Of a DNA stretch of 64,000 nucleotides, positions 26,129 to 34,693 are shown one piece after another. Below the pieces are notes generated by a model. That model had not been told where the DNA came from, searched no databases, and saw only the letters and a list, made by a program, of their open reading frames with translations. This stretch comes from Propylenella binzhouense. GTDB taxonomy: Bacteria > Pseudomonadota > Alphaproteobacteria > Rhizobiales > Afifellaceae. The stretch lies in assembly GCF_009866965.1 (NCBI RefSeq), contig NZ_SPKJ01000007.1, positions 1-64,000 on the forward strand, read 5' to 3'. Each line of letters opens with the position of its first letter. Within the stretch, counting starts at the first letter, position 1. The translations under genes were made by a program, and so were the position numbers.

Positions 26129-26875
26129 ATGAAAGTGCTTGTGCCTGTCAAGCGGGTTGTCGACTATAACGTGAAGATCCGCGTTCGTTCGGGCGGTTCG
26201 GGCGTCGAGCTTGCCAACGTCAAGATGGCGATGAACCCGTTCGACGAGATCGCGGTTGAAGAAGCGATCCGCCTGAAGGAAGCCGGCAAGGTCGAGGAGA
26301 TCGTGGTCGTCTCGATCGGCCCGCAGCAGGCGGCCGAGACGCTGCGCACCGCGCTTGCCATGGGCGCCGACCGGGCGATCCTCGTCAAGGCGGAGGAGAC
26401 GGTCGAGCCGCTCGGCGTCGCCAAGGTCCTGAAGGGCGTGGTCGAGGCCGAGCAGCCGGGCCTGGTCATCCTCGGCAAGCAGGCGATCGACGACGATTCC
26501 AACCAGACCGGGCAGATGCTGGCGGCGCTTCTCGGCTGGGCGCAGGGCACCTTCGCCTCGAAGGTCGAGCTCGACGGCGAAAAGGCCAGGGTGACGCGCG
26601 AAGTCGACGGCGGCCTGCAGACGATCGAATTGAAGATGCCGGCCATCGTCACCGCTGATCTTCGCCTGAACCAGCCGCGTTATGCCTCGCTGCCCAACAT
26701 CATGAAGGCCAAGAAGAAGCCGCTCGAGGAAAAGACCGCCGCCGATCTCGGCGCCGACATTGCGCCGCGCCTTAAGGTGCTGAATACCGAGGAGCCGGCA
26801 GGCCGCAAGGCCGGCGTCAAGGTCAAGGACGTGGCGGAATTGGTCGCCAGCCTCAAGACCGCCGGCGTGATCTGA
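26129..26875 (+). CDS. etfB: Electron transfer flavoprotein beta subunit
   Basis: 248-aa ETF beta subunit. It begins [17 protein letters not shown], has the family-typical [18 protein letters not shown] and [20 protein letters not shown], and the recognition loop [20 protein letters not shown] that docks on dehydrogenases. With EtfA it takes electrons from acyl-CoA dehydrogenases and passes them to ETF-ubiquinone oxidoreductase. The sequence is of housekeeping type, with GC-richer codons than the catabolic genes just upstream, so it may be older chromosome or from a different donor. The etfA gene follows 24 bp later. Confidence 0.97.
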   Translation: MKVLVPVKRVVDYNVKIRVRSGGSGVELANVKMAMNPFDEIAVEEAIRLKEAGKVEEIVVVSIGPQQAAETLRTALAMGADRAILVKAEETVEPLGVAKVLKGVVEAEQPGLVILGKQAIDDDSNQTGQMLAALLGWAQGTFASKVELDGEKARVTREVDGGLQTIELKMPAIVTADLRLNQPRYASLPNIMKAKKKPLEEKTAADLGADIAPRLKVLNTEEPAGRKAGVKVKDVAELVASLKTAGVI

Positions 26876-26899
26876 GCGATACGGAAAGGATTGGAACAA

Positions 26900-27829
26900 A
26901 TGGCAATTCTCCTGATCGCCGAGCACGACAATGCGACGCTTTCCGACCAGACCGGCAAGGCGCTGTCGGCAGCAGCCAAGATCGGTTCCGACGTCGACGT
27001 TCTGGTCGCCGGCAAGGACGCCAAGGCAGCGGCCGAGGCCGCCGCCAAGCTGACGGGCGTGCGCAAGGTGCTGCTGGCCGAGGCCGACAGCCTGGCCGAG
27101 CGCCTTGCCGAGCCGCTGTCCGCCCTCGTCGTGTCGCTCGCCGGCGGCTATGACGCGATCGTCGCGCCGGCCACCTCGACCGGCAAGAACGTCGCGCCGC
27201 GCATCGCGGCCCTCCTCGACGTCGCGCAAATCTCCGACATCGTCGAAGTCGTCTCAGCCGACACCTTCAAGCGGCCGATCTATGCCGGCAACGCCATCCA
27301 GACCGTGCAGTCGGGCGACACCAAGAAGGTGGTCACCGTGCGCACCGCCTCCTTCCCGGCCGCCGAAGACGGTGGCTCCGCCTCCGTCGAGACGGTCGAG
27401 GCAGCGGCCGATCCGGGCCTCTCGGCCTTCGTCGAGAACAAGCTCTCCGAGAGCGACCGGCCTGAACTGACCTCGGCGCGCATCATCATCTCGGGCGGCC
27501 GTGCGCTGGGTTCGGCCGAGAAGTTCCAGGAAGTTATCCTGCCGGTGGCCGACAAGCTGGGTGCCGCAGTTGGCGCTTCGCGCGCCGCGGTCGACGCCGG
27601 CTACGCCCCCAACGACTGGCAGGTCGGCCAGACCGGCAAGGTGGTCGCGCCGCAGCTCTACATCGCCGTCGGCATCTCCGGGGCCATCCAGCATCTGGCC
27701 GGCATGAAGGACTCCAAGGTGATCGTGGCCATCAACAAGGACGAGGAAGCGCCAATCTTCCAGGTCGCCGATTACGGCCTCGTCGGTGACCTCTTCACCA
27801 TCCTGCCAGAACTTGAAAAAGCCATTTAA
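26900..27829 (+). CDS. etfA: Electron transfer flavoprotein alpha subunit
   Basis: 309-aa ETF alpha subunit. The N-terminal domain starts [16 protein letters not shown]. The C-terminal FAD domain carries [55 protein letters not shown] and [20 protein letters not shown], the standard FAD-binding series. The ATG at 26900 is preferred to an upstream in-frame TTG at 26891 because it gives the normal start and has a GGAAAGG box. It is partner of EtfB. A copy inside a catabolic cluster would serve the acyl-CoA dehydrogenase and perhaps the TcuA-like flavoprotein. Confidence 0.97.
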   Translation: MAILLIAEHDNATLSDQTGKALSAAAKIGSDVDVLVAGKDAKAAAEAAAKLTGVRKVLLAEADSLAERLAEPLSALVVSLAGGYDAIVAPATSTGKNVAPRIAALLDVAQISDIVEVVSADTFKRPIYAGNAIQTVQSGDTKKVVTVRTASFPAAEDGGSASVETVEAAADPGLSAFVENKLSESDRPELTSARIIISGGRALGSAEKFQEVILPVADKLGAAVGASRAAVDAGYAPNDWQVGQTGKVVAPQLYIAVGISGAIQHLAGMKDSKVIVAINKDEEAPIFQVADYGLVGDLFTILPELEKAI

Positions 27830-28008
27830 TTTTTCTTCAGCATGCTAGCCGCCTTTAGCCGTGGCCATACAACTACCCCCAAGAGAGTGTGACCAGGAGG
27901 CATAGATTAGAGGGGTTGCAGTGCGAATTGTACGTTAGTCGGAGCGGCGCGCCGCTCTTCCCAGAAGCTTCGGGGGGGTGGCCTGCTGCCGGTCTTTCGG
28001 ACACGCAG

Positions 28009-28161
28009 TTAAGCTAACATAGCGTTTTCCTCGAACTTGACAGGGCTCATATGGCCCAGCGTCGAGTGCCTTCGCCGAGGGTTTTGGAAGCGCTCGATGC
28101 AATCGAACACATCCGCCCTGGCTTCATCCCTCGTCCTGTAGACCTTGCGGGCTGTCCGCTC
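28009..28161 (-). pseudogene. IS3-family transposase OrfB, C-terminal fragment
   Basis: The minus strand gives about 50 residues ending in a stop at 28009: TARKVYRTRDEARADVFDCI, ERFQNPRRRHSTLGH and MSPVKFEENAM. This is the end of an IS3-family integrase core, including the RRRHSTLG motif downstream of the catalytic Glu. The catalytic core itself is missing; the upstream side is cut near the IS630 element at 28211. The 179 bp between etfA and this fragment contain no gene that I can see. Confidence 0.8.
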
Positions 28162-28210
28162 GGGTGGAGAGTGACTGGTTTTGCGATGGTGGTTTCGCTC
28201 AAGTCGGCTA

Positions 28211-29253
28211 GAGCAGGCTCACTTATCCCCGAGTCGTAATGGGCTGTCAGGATCGGCGTGACTCGCTTTTCCCGAGTGATTCGGGAGGCTGGGATGGGTC
28301 GGGCGCTGGGGATGGATCGGCGGCTCAGGGTGGTGCACGCGATCGACGCAGGCTTGTCCACCCGCGCGGCCGCGCGGCGGTTGGCGATCGGCATCGCAAC
28401 GGCTGGCGCCTGGCACCGGCTGTGGCGGCGCACCGGCAGCGTGGCGCCCGCTCGACAGGGCCATCCGGTGCGCTCCAAGCTCGATCCGCACGAGGGCTTC
28501 ATCATGGACCTCGTCATTGAGCGGCCGGACATCACGCTGTCGGAGATTGCCGCGCTGCTTGGCGAGGAGCGCGGCGTCGCCGACAGCCGCGTCCTGATGT
28601 GGAAGTTCTTTGCCAAGCGCGGCGTTACCTTCAAAAAAGTCCGCGCATGCGGCCGAGCAGGAGCGTCCGGACGTCGCCCGCCGGCGTGCGGCCTGGTTCG
28701 AGGGCCAGGCTCGGCCTCGATCCCGCCCGCCTGATCTTCATCGACGAGACCGGCGCCAGCACGAAGATGGCCCGGCTCAGAGGGCGAGCTGCGCGCGGCG
28801 TACGCTGCCGCGCCGCCATCCCGCACGGGCACTGGAAGACGACCACCTTCACCCGCGGCATCCGCCAGGACGGCCTCGTCGCTCCGTTCCTGATCGACGG
28901 GGCGATGGATGCCGACGCCTTCCGCGCCTATGTGACCCGCGTTCTGGTGCCCGAACTTGTCCCCGGCGACGTCGTCGTTATGGACAACCTCGCAACCCAC
29001 AAGGTTGCCGGCATTGCCCAGGCGATCGAGGAGGCCGGCGCCTCGCTGCTCTACCTCCCGCCGTACTCGCCCGACTTCAACCCTATTGAGAAAGCCTTCG
29101 CCAAGCTGAAGGCCCTGCTGCGCAAGGCGGCCGCCCGCACGGTCGCCGACCTGTGGGACGCCATCGCTGCCGCCCTCGACGAATTCTCCCCGCGGGAATG
29201 TTGCAACCTCTTCGCCGCCTGTGGCTACGACTGCGAATAGGATGAATCCGCTC
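28211..29253 (+). mobile_element. IS630-family insertion sequence with TA target duplication
   Basis: A 1043-bp element bounded by imperfect inverted repeats: the left end starts GAGCAGGCTCA and the right end, read inward on the minus strand, starts GAGCGGATTCA. Each end abuts a TA dinucleotide (28209-28210 and 29254-29255), the target duplication of IS630/Tc1 elements. It carries one transposase gene, which is frameshifted. It lies between an IS3 fragment and a conserved hypothetical gene whose stop codon overlaps the right junction. Confidence 0.8.
28294..29240 (+). pseudogene. IS630-family transposase with two frameshifts
   Basis: DDE transposase of the IS630 family. The N-terminal HTH part (MGRALGMDRRLRVVHAID, then STRAAARRLAIG) is in one frame up to VTFKK near 28635. 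The next 25-30 residues (AHAAEQERPDVARRRAAWFE) are in the +1 frame, and from about 28715 the rest is in a third frame: LIFIDETGAST, VVMDNLATHK and PYSPDFNPIEKAFAKLKAL, which hold the D, D and E. Each shift is explained by one extra G (after the A6 run near 28636, and in CAGGCTC near 28710). The first lies on a slippery A-run, but the second has no such signal, so decay is more likely than programmed frameshifting. Confidence 0.85.
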
Positions 29254-29762
29254 TAGATTCTCCGGCTGTCATAGGCCCAATGTAGCAGCGCTTGGCGCTG
29301 GCGCGGGCGGCAAGCCAGGTTTCCCGGCTCGCAATGCATCCTGATTTGCGAGACGTGTCGGCTCATGGCCTTCCAGCGCCTGATCTGGCGAGCGTCCTCC
29401 TCGGGCAGGCGCCGGCCCATGTAGTACCGACAGTACCACTGGAACCAGCCACGCGGATCGTCCGGATATATCCAGCCCTTTCTCCGCCATTCCGACAGGG
29501 GTTGGCTGGCGTCCACGCCGAAATAGTTCAAGGAGCAGTCGCGGCCCGCAGGCGAGAGCTTCGCCCGCGCGAACCAGCTGGCGGGAAACTCGTCGCGACA
29601 ATCGGTCAGGTATTTGCCGCAGAACACGCCGAGTTCGAGCATCTGCTTTGGCGTCAGATCGGGCCGGAACTGCGCGTCGAAATCACGGCCGGCCGGCGCG
29701 GACGACACGTAGCGATAGCCTTGCTGCATCCTGTCGTTGACGATCACAATGCGGCGGCGCAT
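29253..29762 (-). CDS. Conserved hypothetical protein (about 169 aa)
   Basis: I recognise this as a widely conserved but unnamed bacterial protein: FRPDLTPKQMLELGVFCGKY, LTDCRDEFPASWFARAKLSP, GWIYPDDPRGWFQWYCRYYM and RQRQALLHWAYDSRR. It is rich in Trp, Tyr and Arg and has no membrane segment or signal peptide. The start at 29762 (MRRRIVIVNDR) or the ATG at 29729 are both possible. The TAG stop is formed across the right junction of the IS630 element: the TA is the target duplication and the G is the first base of the element. Homologues as I recall them end at about this point, so little or nothing has been lost. It lies 11 bp downstream of the tspO fragment. Confidence 0.7.
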   Translation of the reverse strand: MRRRIVIVNDRMQQGYRYVSSAPAGRDFDAQFRPDLTPKQMLELGVFCGKYLTDCRDEFPASWFARAKLSPAGRDCSLNYFGVDASQPLSEWRRKGWIYPDDPRGWFQWYCRYYMGRRLPEEDARQIRRWKAMSRHVSQIRMHCEPGNLACRPRQRQALLHWAYDSRRI

Positions 29763-29773
29763 CCGGCGTCCTG

Positions 29774-30052
29774 TCAGTTCGATGGCCAGATCGCGCCGTT
29801 CAGGACCGAAGCGAACGCGACCCAGGAAGCGTAGGGCACGAACAGGAGCGATGCGACCTTGTCCTGTCGCCAAGCCACCGCGATGAAGCCGATGATCGTG
29901 ATCAGGAGCAGCACGATTATGCCAAGCGCGGCATCGATATGATGGCCTGAGAAGAAGGTGGACGACCAAGCGAAGTTCAGAGCGAGCTGCGTCCACCATA
30001 GCTTCATCGGCAGGCTGCTGCGGCCCTCTCGCCAGACCCCGCCACCCGGTTC
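29774..30052 (-). pseudogene. TspO/MBR protein, N-terminally truncated
   Basis: The frame gives the last three of the five membrane helices of a TspO/MBR tryptophan-rich sensory protein: LWWTQLALNFAWSSTFF, then a hydrophobic helix, then LLFVPYASWVAFASVLNGAI. Full-length proteins have about 150-160 residues; here about 90 remain and the first two helices, including the PxW segment of helix 1, are missing. Upstream sequence up to 30223 shows no continuation. TspO binds porphyrins and related ligands; this copy is unlikely to fold. Confidence 0.75.
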
Positions 30053-30223
30053 TTCGGTGGCCAACTGTCAGGTGATTACGATCTCAGCACACTCAGCTGG
30101 CCGTCTTTGCCGAACCCGTGACGGCATCGATCGAACCGGTCAGCGATGTGCGTCACCTGTTCGCGATCGGAAACCCCGGCAGAACCGACCGCATCATCGC
30201 CCGGTGCTGTCGGAGCGGGCCCT

Positions 30224-31186
30224 CTAAGGGGCGTTCGTCCGGGCGGGTTGGCTCCTTGCCTGCCCGGGCGAACGAGTGCGTTGCATGGCCGCCTTGCCGA
30301 TCAGCCCCCGAAACCAGCGTTGCGCGAGATTGGCATCGTTGCGACGGTGCCAGTTCATCGTGAACGGGGCGGAGGGCAAATCGAGCGGGGTCTTGGCCAG
30401 CACGACCCTGCCGGCGGCCTCGAACTGAAGCGCGAGACCGGTCAGCATCGTGCACAGCGCATCGGTCCGCTCGACGACAAGCGCCGCGGCGGTGGCATTG
30501 GGCACGGTCAGCACGAGTTTGCGTTTCAGGCCGAGTTCTTCGAGGCGTTCGTCGACGATCCCGAACCGGTCGTCCTCGGGCGAGAACAGGACATGCGGCC
30601 AAGCGAGGAAGGCAGACCGGGTCAGGGGACCTTCGGCCGCGGGATGCCCGGCCCGCATCATCGTGACGAACCCGTCCTCGAAGAGCGGGCGCGAGAGGAT
30701 ACGGCCTGCCTTCTCGGTTGGCGGAACACCGATCGCGACGTCGACCACGCCGCTGTCGAGGAGCGCAATCGCCTCGTCGCGATCGTCGAACCCGCGCACA
30801 TGCATCGTGATCCCGGGCGCCGCGCGCGTCAGCTCCTCGAACAGCGCGGGAAGCAGCGAGATCGTCGGCGGATCAGACATGGCGATGGTAAGCGCGATTT
30901 CGGCGGTCTCCGGCACGAAGCGGTCGCGAAAGGAGAACGCCGCCTCGATCTGGGCCAAGGCCCTGCCGACCGGCTCGTGCAGTTCGAGCGCGCGCGGGGT
31001 GGGCTGAAGCCCATGCGCCGTACGGATGAAGAGTTCGTCCTCCATCAACTCGCGCAGGCGCGCCAGCGTGCCGCTCATCGCAGGCTGCGTACGCCCGATG
31101 CGCGCAGCGGCGCGGGTCACGTTCCGTTCGGCCATCAGCGCTTCGAAGCCGACGAGCAGGTTGAGATCGATACTGTTGAGATTCAT
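30224..31186 (-). CDS. LysR-type transcriptional regulator
   Basis: 320-aa LysR regulator. The N-terminal MNLNSIDLNLLVGFEALMAE and helix-turn-helix (NVTRAAARIGRTQPAMSGTL) resemble the NodD/PcpR-type subgroup; the effector-binding domain spans about 90-300. The tail is Arg/Pro-rich and may run a little beyond the family end. The ATG at 31186 is chosen because it gives the standard N-terminus; an upstream extension to 31237 has no support. It is divergent from an NADP-dependent oxidoreductase gene (31309), which it probably controls through the ATAAT-N11-ATTAT element in the spacer. Confidence 0.92.
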   Translation of the reverse strand: MNLNSIDLNLLVGFEALMAERNVTRAAARIGRTQPAMSGTLARLRELMEDELFIRTAHGLQPTPRALELHEPVGRALAQIEAAFSFRDRFVPETAEIALTIAMSDPPTISLLPALFEELTRAAPGITMHVRGFDDRDEAIALLDSGVVDVAIGVPPTEKAGRILSRPLFEDGFVTMMRAGHPAAEGPLTRSAFLAWPHVLFSPEDDRFGIVDERLEELGLKRKLVLTVPNATAAALVVERTDALCTMLTGLALQFEAAGRVVLAKTPLDLPSAPFTMNWHRRNDANLAQRWFRGLIGKAAMQRTRSPGQARSQPARTNAP

Positions 31187-31227
31187 GACCGGCGTCTGCT
31201 TTCGCACCAGGATTATAAGCACCACAG

Positions 31228-31248
31228 ATAATGCCATATCATGATTAT
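31228..31248. promoter_or_regulatory. ATAAT-N11-ATTAT element, candidate LysR box
   Basis: Inverted repeat ATAAT (31228-31232) and ATTAT (31244-31248) with an 11-bp gap between lysR (start 31186) and the oxidoreductase gene (start 31309). It fits the T-N11-A rule for LysR binding sites and lies 42 bp from the lysR start. It is in the most AT-rich part of the spacer, so chance symmetry is possible. Confidence 0.4.
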
Positions 31249-31308
31249 TGAGTTACGCAATGGCGATCGGCTTGCCACATTCGACCGGCGATCAAGGAGC
31301 AAGCCGGC

Positions 31309-32232
31309 ATGAAGACCCTCGAATACAATGATTATGGACAAGCACCGGCCATCGCTGAGCGCCCCGCGCCGCAGGCGGCGATGGGCGAAGTGCTCGTCCG
31401 GGTCGCGGGCGCGGCGCTCAACCCCCTCGATACCAAGATCCACGCCGGCTACATGACAGACTTCTTCCTTGCCGCCTTCCCCTATGTGCCGGGCACCGAC
31501 ATCTCGGGCACCATCGAAGCGATTGGCGACGGGGTCTCAGGCTGGAAGATTGGCGACGAGATCATCGCCCGGCTCGATCCTTCCAAGGGCGGTGCCTTCG
31601 CTGAGTTCGCCGCCGTTCCCGCCGACCAGCTGGTTCGCGCGCCGACATCGATGCCACTCGCCGAGAGCGCAGGCCTCGTCACGATCGGCGGCACCGCCTG
31701 GCAAATCCTGTTCGACGAGTTCGCGGTGGCTTCAGGCCAGCGCGTGCTGGTCCACGGTGCGGCCGGGCCGGTCGGCGCCTTCGCGACCCAGCTCGCCGTC
31801 CAGGCGGGCGCCGAGGTCTTCGCCACCGCCTCGGCGCAGGATGCCGACTATGTCCGCGGCCTCGGCGCGGCACAGGTGATCGACTACCGGAACGAGCGGT
31901 TCGAGGATCAGCTGTCCGACATCGATCTGGTCGTCGACACGGTGGGCGGTGATGTCGAGGAGCGCTCGCTCAAGGTTCTGAAGCAGGGCGGCACGCTGAT
32001 TGCCACTCCGGTGCCGCCTGACGCAGATCGCGCGCGCGCAGCGGGCGTCGAGGCGAAGTTCGTCTTCCACCGGTCCGATGCCGCCAAGCTCGGGCATGTC
32101 GCGGAGCGCGCCGATCACGGCGTCAAGGTGCGCCTCGACCGCATGGTCCGCTTCGAGGAGGGCGCAGATGCGTTCGCCCGGCAAGCCGGCGGCGATGCGA
32201 AGGGCAAGATCATCTTCAAACCGCGCAACTGA
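31309..32232 (+). CDS. Zinc-free NADP-dependent oxidoreductase (quinone reductase-like MDR)
   Basis: 307-aa medium-chain dehydrogenase/reductase. The N-terminal GroES-like domain has NPLDTKIHAGY and the VPGTDISGTIEAIG motif. The Rossmann domain has the NADPH loop VLVHGAAGPVGAFATQLA (residues about 146-163) and VVDTVGGDV. No structural or catalytic zinc Cys are seen, as in quinone oxidoreductases. It probably reduces enones or quinones. It is divergent from LysR and followed 13 bp later by a second MDR-type gene, so the two are likely co-transcribed. Confidence 0.88.
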   Translation: MKTLEYNDYGQAPAIAERPAPQAAMGEVLVRVAGAALNPLDTKIHAGYMTDFFLAAFPYVPGTDISGTIEAIGDGVSGWKIGDEIIARLDPSKGGAFAEFAAVPADQLVRAPTSMPLAESAGLVTIGGTAWQILFDEFAVASGQRVLVHGAAGPVGAFATQLAVQAGAEVFATASAQDADYVRGLGAAQVIDYRNERFEDQLSDIDLVVDTVGGDVEERSLKVLKQGGTLIATPVPPDADRARAAGVEAKFVFHRSDAAKLGHVAERADHGVKVRLDRMVRFEEGADAFARQAGGDAKGKIIFKPRN

Positions 32233-32245
32233 CGGAAGCACGCTT

Positions 32246-33199
32246 ATGTCCATGATGAAGGCCGCAATGGTGGAATCCTTTGACGAGCCGCCGCACCTCC
32301 GCTCCGTGCCGGTGCCGCGTCCCCACTCCGGTAAGGAGTTGGTCGATGTGCTCGCCGTCGGCATCAGCCATGCCACACGCGGTGCGGCGGCTGGGAAGCA
32401 TTATACCAGCCCAAAGTCGCTTCCGGCTTTGGCTGGTATCGACGCCGTCGTCCGCAGAAAGAATGGTGATCTTGCCTTCGTGATGTCTCCCGGTACCGGC
32501 TCGCTCGCCGAGCGAATCCTCGTCGATCCGAAGGACCTGGTCCCAGTGCCCCGTGGCGCGGATCCGGCGGTCGTTGCAGCGACGATGAACGCGGCCCTGT
32601 CGTCATGGGTCGCCCTGAAGGCGCGAGTCCATTTCGAGCCGGGTCAATCGGTGCTGGTGATCGGCGCCACCGGCAACGCCGGCTCCTCCGGTGTCAGGGT
32701 CGCCAAGCACCTCGGCGCGGCACGCGTCGTCGCAGCGGGCCGCAATCGCGAGCGTCTGGATGGACTGCTAGCGGAGGGGGCAGACGAACTGGTCCCCCTT
32801 ACGTCCGATGAAGCCGCAACCGCCGTCGCGTATGCCACGGCGGCAGCAGAGATCGACGTCGTGCTGGACTATGTGTGGGGACCGCCAGCGGAGCAGGCGA
32901 TGCAGGCGATCCTCAGTGCGCGGACCGAACACACGCGCATCCTGGATTGGGTACAGGTGGGAGGCACCGGGGGCATGTCGATCACGCTGGGGGGGAACGC
33001 CTTACGGCACAACGCGCTCCGTATCAGCGGAAGCGGGTTCGGTTCCGTGATCATGGAAGATGCGGACCTCCCGGGGCTCAGCGCTGCTCTTGCATCCGGC
33101 TTGGTCGGCGTTCGCCCCCATATCGTTCCACTTGCTGACGTCGAGAAAGCATGGGCGCACGTCGATCGGCCCGGTGAACGAACCGTGATCGTTCCCTGA
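32246..33199 (+). CDS. Medium-chain dehydrogenase/quinone oxidoreductase-like protein
   Basis: 317-aa MDR protein. The N-terminal MMKAAMVESFDEPPHLR is the typical beta strand of the GroES-like domain. The Rossmann loop is VLVIGATGNAGSSGVRVAKHL, and DVVLDYVWGPPAEQAM follows where others have VVDxxG. The protein lacks the zinc-binding Cys set. The ATG at 32246 gives the family start; the frame extends further upstream over the previous gene. Both this and the preceding reductase may act on one carbonyl or enone compound; the substrate is unknown. Confidence 0.85.
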   Translation: MSMMKAAMVESFDEPPHLRSVPVPRPHSGKELVDVLAVGISHATRGAAAGKHYTSPKSLPALAGIDAVVRRKNGDLAFVMSPGTGSLAERILVDPKDLVPVPRGADPAVVAATMNAALSSWVALKARVHFEPGQSVLVIGATGNAGSSGVRVAKHLGAARVVAAGRNRERLDGLLAEGADELVPLTSDEAATAVAYATAAAEIDVVLDYVWGPPAEQAMQAILSARTEHTRILDWVQVGGTGGMSITLGGNALRHNALRISGSGFGSVIMEDADLPGLSAALASGLVGVRPHIVPLADVEKAWAHVDRPGERTVIVP

Positions 33200-33430
33200 T
33201 CCAGTGGAGCGGGCTGTCTTATGTAGCTGACTGACCCAGCTGTGTTGGATGCCGCTGTCGACTGAACGGAGATCGAAGTACCTTCGTCCGGGAAGCACGT
33301 GCTGCAAAGACCGTGCGACGCAATCCGGGTTCAGACGCGCGGGATGGGGAAGCTTCGCACGCCGCTTCTGGTGATAATGAGCGGTGAGGAACACGGGCTA
33401 CAAGGCCCGAGTGACCTGCGAGGCGCACCT

Positions 33431-34015
33431 TCATGACGCGAGTACGGTCGCGAACAGGACGCGCCTGAACTGCTCAATCGGTCGCGGCGAACGATCGACC
33501 TTCATGCGCATCATGGCGCCCTGCCAGGAGGCAAGGATGAAGACAGCCATGTCAGCCGCATCGAGGTCGCTGCGGATCTCGCCCGCCTTCTGCCCCGCGC
33601 GAACGGCTTCCGCGAAAGATGACGTGAGCGCGCTCGAGACGTCGATCAGATGCGTGCGAAGCAGCTCGCTCTGCTCGGTGACCTCCAGGCTCATGTTGCC
33701 GACCAGGCAGCCATATCGCCAGCCGGCTGCCTCGAGCCATTCAGCGATCGCGTCGAAATAGGCGTGCAGCCGCTCGACGGCCGGCCTGCTCGCGTCGCGG
33801 AGCGTCGCGTCCATGATCGCCTGGGTCCGCTCCTGATACCGGTCGAGGACCGTGACCGCGAAGGCCTCTTTCGACCGGAAGTGATTGGTGAAGCAACCTT
33901 GCGCGACGCCGGCATCGGCGGTGATCTCGCGGACGCCGGCGCCGGCGTAGCCTCGCTTGTGCAGCGTCTGAACGCCGGATTCGACGATTTTCTCGCGAAG
34001 TGAAGGTCTGGCCAT
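33431..34015 (-). CDS. TetR/AcrR-family transcriptional regulator
   Basis: 194-aa repressor. The N-terminal helix-turn-helix MARPSLREKIVESGVQTLHK, then VREITADAGVAQGCFTNHF, is typical of the AcuR/YxaF-like subgroup (TetR_C_6/C_11 ligand domain, about 80-190, with YGCLVGNMSLEV). The ATG at 34015 is preferred to the upstream frame extension. The divergent gene at 34135 (DUF1330-like) and the hydrolase-like gene after it are the likely targets. A long imperfect palindrome overlaps the region just before its own start (34020-34045). Confidence 0.9.
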   Translation of the reverse strand: MARPSLREKIVESGVQTLHKRGYAGAGVREITADAGVAQGCFTNHFRSKEAFAVTVLDRYQERTQAIMDATLRDASRPAVERLHAYFDAIAEWLEAAGWRYGCLVGNMSLEVTEQSELLRTHLIDVSSALTSSFAEAVRAGQKAGEIRSDLDAADMAVFILASWQGAMMRMKVDRSPRPIEQFRRVLFATVLAS

Positions 34016-34019
34016 TGCG

Positions 34020-34045
34020 TATAAATACAGTTGGACGTATTGATA
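34020..34045. promoter_or_regulatory. Palindrome, candidate TetR operator
   Basis: TAT-A-AATAC-N8-GTATT-G-ATA: eight of nine arm positions pair around an 8-bp centre. It starts 5 bp upstream of the tetR ATG and lies 90 bp before the divergent gene at 34135, the normal place for a TetR operator that represses both genes. Confidence 0.5.
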
Positions 34046-34134
34046 GGCAAGGGGCAATGTCAGGTGACGAGTTCCGAGCGCCCGCGCCGGTGCCACAATG
34101 CGGCTCAGTCCGGGAAAGCAGGAGAAAGAGAAAC

Positions 34135-34557
34135 ATGTCGATGATCGAATGCACTCCAGCGGCGCTGCAGGCCGCTGGTGAACGGCTCGGCGAAGCTCAA
34201 CCGGTCTACATGGTCAACCTTGTCCGCTACCGCGACGAGGCGGCTTATGAAGCGGGAAGCACCTTGCCCTCCTGCTCGGGTCGCGAGGCCTATTTCCAGC
34301 GTTACGCTCCCGCCTTCAACACAGTCGCGCAAGGTGAGGACTATGGGCTCTTCTGGGTGGGCAATGTCCGTGGCGTGCTGGTGGGAACCGACGGCGAAGC
34401 GTGGGATGATGTCGTCATCGTTCGTTATCCGAACTTTGCCGTGCTGCGCCGAATTCTGGAAAGCCCGGCTTATGCCTCGCAAGCCAAGCCTCACCGCGTC
34501 GCGGCGCTGGCGGACTGGAAGTTCATCGTGACGACGCAACCGGAGATGCCGCAATGA
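34135..34557 (+). CDS. DUF1330-like dimeric alpha-beta barrel protein
   Basis: 140-aa protein with the DUF1330/ferredoxin-like barrel pattern: PVYMVNLVRYRDEAAYEAG near the N-terminus, REAYFQRYAPAF, then VGNVRGVLVG, and WDDVVIVRYPNFAVLRRILE with SPAYASQAKPHRVAAL. The family has no agreed function. The start at 34135 follows AGGAGAAAG by 5 nt. It is divergent from tetR and directly upstream of the hydrolase-like gene, so probably repressed by that TetR. Confidence 0.8.
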   Translation: MSMIECTPAALQAAGERLGEAQPVYMVNLVRYRDEAAYEAGSTLPSCSGREAYFQRYAPAFNTVAQGEDYGLFWVGNVRGVLVGTDGEAWDDVVIVRYPNFAVLRRILESPAYASQAKPHRVAALADWKFIVTTQPEMPQ

Positions 34558-34693
34558 TCTTGCCGCCCGCCATGGCGTTCTCGCACCAACAGCGGATCCG
34601 GTCGTGATCGGCGCCGGCGTTTGACGCCGCAGCACCGAAAGCGATCGCCATCGGACGGTCTGGCTGGAGGCCGGCCCGACGGATGGGCCGTTG

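Noticed and set aside
28630-28642. Programmed frameshifting of the IS630 transposase at the A6 run
   Set aside because: A second shift near 28710 has no slippery signal and both are explained by single extra G bases, so decay is simpler.
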